DNA of 64,000 nucleotides from contig NZ_AP017367.1 in the NCBI RefSeq assembly GCF_001548395.1, positions 1,773,001 through 1,837,000 on the forward strand, in the 5' to 3' direction. Below, one piece after another: positions 62,976-64,000 of the stretch. This stretch comes from Leptolyngbya sp. O-77. Lineage in GTDB: Bacteria > Cyanobacteriota > Cyanobacteriia > Elainellales > Elainellaceae. Positions within the stretch are counted from its first letter, which is position 1. Each line of letters begins with the position of its first letter. The notes under the pieces are model-generated. The model was not told the origin of the DNA, did not search any database, and was given only the letters and a program-made list of their open reading frames with translations. Both the position numbers and the translations under genes were made by a program.

Positions 62976-63499
62976 TACCCGCTCGACCCCAGCATGATGA
63001 TGAGCTGTACGCCGGAACTGTCGATCTGGTCGCGCAGTTCTGCCATTGTTTTGAGGGTGACAGGTTCTACCCAGTCGGGCGCGATCTCTGCCAGCGGCCA
63101 CAGCACAAAGGCGCGATCGCGCATTCGGGGATGGGGCAGTTGTAGGGTCGGCGTGTTGACCATGCGGTTGCCATAGAGCAAGAGATCCAGATCCAGCAGC
63201 CTCGCCCCCCAGCGCTCTCGCCGCACTCGCCCAAACTGCTGCTCAATTTCCAGCAGCACGCTCAGCAAGGTATCGGGTGGCAGCAGCGTGTAAACCAACA
63301 TGCAGGCATTGATATAGTCTGGCTGGGGCGGGCCGACGGGGGCAGTTTTATACAAATGCGATCGCTCGATGAGTTGCACACCAGGAACGCGGGCGATCGC
63401 CTCAATTGCCGACTCGACAATTGCGATCGAATCGCCCAAATTGCTGCCGAGGGCGATCGCCGCCCGCACTGCATTCGGCAACTCAAATTCATCAATCAT
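62975..63499 (-). CDS. folK: 2-amino-4-hydroxy-6-hydroxymethyldihydropteridine diphosphokinase
   Basis: HPPK of folate synthesis, moving pyrophosphate from ATP to 6-hydroxymethyl-dihydropterin. It is 174 aa with AAIALGSNLGD, LYKTAPVGPPQPDYINAC, EQQFGRVRRERWGARLLDLDLLLYG and LPHPRMRDRAFVLWPLAEIAP, the standard HPPK motifs. It is followed with overlap by the cyclo-ligase-like gene and lies 28 bp downstream of a ferredoxin gene in the same direction. Confidence 0.97.
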   Translation of the reverse strand: MIDEFELPNAVRAAIALGSNLGDSIAIVESAIEAIARVPGVQLIERSHLYKTAPVGPPQPDYINACMLVYTLLPPDTLLSVLLEIEQQFGRVRRERWGARLLDLDLLLYGNRMVNTPTLQLPHPRMRDRAFVLWPLAEIAPDWVEPVTLKTMAELRDQIDSSGVQLIIMLGSSG

Positions 63500-63527
63500 G
63501 GAAAACTATGGAAATGAATCAGGAGAA

Positions 63528-63767
63528 TTACCAAGTGGGGTCAACGTAGAGGTTGATGGTGAGCTGGGTCGCCCCTGCGGGAACTGCACTAATGCAGGCA
63601 CACACCGACTCGTCGCCATTCACCTCCACTTCGCAAGCATGACAGGACCCCATCAAACAGCCTGTGGGAATCATCACACCCGCCCGTTCTGCCACTTCCA
63701 GCAGCGGCTCACCAGGGTCTGCCTGCACCGTCACGTCGTCGGGCAAAAAGTGAATCTCTACACTCAT
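63528..63767 (-). CDS. short 2Fe-2S ferredoxin-like protein
   Basis: 79 aa, beta-grasp [2Fe-2S] ferredoxin. The cluster cysteines follow CLMGSCHAC (Cys37, 42, 45). The fourth ligand is probably Cys56 or Cys58 in ESVCACISAV, only 10-12 residues on, whereas plant-type ferredoxins have about 29 between; this is a compact variant common among cyanobacterial Fdx-like proteins. Acidic and soluble. Electron partners unknown. Confidence 0.88.
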   Translation of the reverse strand: MSVEIHFLPDDVTVQADPGEPLLEVAERAGVMIPTGCLMGSCHACEVEVNGDESVCACISAVPAGATQLTINLYVDPTW

Positions 63768-63786
63768 GTCTAAGCTCGGGGGCGAC

Positions 63787-63840
63787 TTGGATCAGCTATC
63801 TAAATTGGATCAGCTATCTAAATTGGATCAGCTATCTAAA
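63787..63840. repeat. 18-bp tandem repeat, 3 perfect copies
   Basis: TTGGATCAGCTATCTAAA is repeated three times without change. On the minus strand the copy proximal to the following gene encodes the last codons (Leu-Asp-Ser) and stop of that gene (63828-63830), so the repeats arose from the 3' end of its reading frame. Confidence 0.92.
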
Positions 63841-64000
63841 TAAGACGACAGCGCCGATAAATCCAGATAAGACTCAAAGGCATCAGCCAGTGAGTCTAGC
63901 ATAGACTCTCGCTGCTCTCGATAGTTAGAAACGCCCGTTGGTAGAGACTTGAGACCACGCTGCTGGCGCAGCCGATTCAGCCAGGCCCGCCGCCACGCGC
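63828..64000 (-). CDS. partial gene, C-terminal fragment running off the window
   Basis: Read from the minus strand: the visible C-terminal about 57 residues include AWLNRLRQQRGLKSLPTGVS, then NYREQRESMLDSLADAFESY, ending LDLSALSSYLDS. The composition is basic, then amphipathic, coding-like, with no recognised domain. The 5' end lies beyond 64000. Its stop codon is within the first copy of the 18-bp tandem repeat. Confidence 0.6.
   Translation of the reverse strand, partial: AWRRAWLNRLRQQRGLKSLPTGVSNYREQRESMLDSLADAFESYLDLSALSSYLDS

Overview
This window is chromosomal DNA of a cyanobacterium. It carries photosystem genes (psaL, psaI, psb28, psbU, a Ycf66-family gene) and several families largely restricted to cyanobacteria (TIGR03279 radical-SAM protein, DUF3120, DUF3122, DUF3326, UPF0182). 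The palindrome GCGATCGC (HIP1) and its core occur dozens of times, inside and outside genes. Moderately high G+C, abundant heptameric and 11-bp tandem repeats and a type IV pilin suggest a filamentous Leptolyngbya-like lineage; that placement is an inference. No rRNA, tRNA, CRISPR array, prophage or complete transposase was seen.

Layout. 0.6-13 kb: exported pterin dehydratase, DAO-family oxidoreductase, GAF histidine kinase, geranylgeranyl-reductase-like flavoprotein, pyrH-frr operon, glutathione peroxidase and a redoxin, a GST, ispG and a Ctp protease. 13-21 kb: two small proteins, mraY, ycf66, a peptide-type ABC permease, cobA, an Uma2 remnant and psaI-psaL. 21-36 kb: a long disordered cyanobacterial protein, a Tat-exported beta-carbonic anhydrase next to a CPBP protease, DUF3326, a subtilase, mtnA, psb28, a NIL/2x[4Fe-4S] ferredoxin, a phosphoribosyltransferase, a GPH-type transporter and a coiled-coil-like membrane protein. 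36-50 kb: a repeat-rich intergenic region with a MITE, psbU-nadB, an FHA-adenylate cyclase, DUF3120, uppP, a radical SAM protein, a divergent NMT1/SsuA-type ABC transporter and an amino-acid-type binding protein. 50-64 kb: EVE protein, UPF0182, DUF3122, then a same-strand run of SPINDLY-type O-GlcNAc transferase, type IV pilin and two paralogous methyltransferases, and finally a folate pair (folK plus cyclo-ligase-like) and a 2Fe-2S ferredoxin.

Four things stand out. (1) Five genes between 38.4 and 61.1 kb are broken only by single-base indels, mostly in G/C runs, which looks more like base-calling error than decay. (2) Two copies of a 112-bp non-autonomous IS630/mariner-type element flanked by TA occur 20 kb apart; a duplicated neighbour sequence preserves what appears to be the empty target site of one of them. 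(3) Tandem arrays with an 11-bp (or 13-bp) period sit 40-110 bp upstream of several start codons. (4) The pilin gene lies between an O-GlcNAc transferase and two methyltransferases, a plausible pilin-modification locus. Several small genes (psaI of 34 aa, a 50-aa protein and a 53-aa membrane protein) were found by reading the sequence directly.
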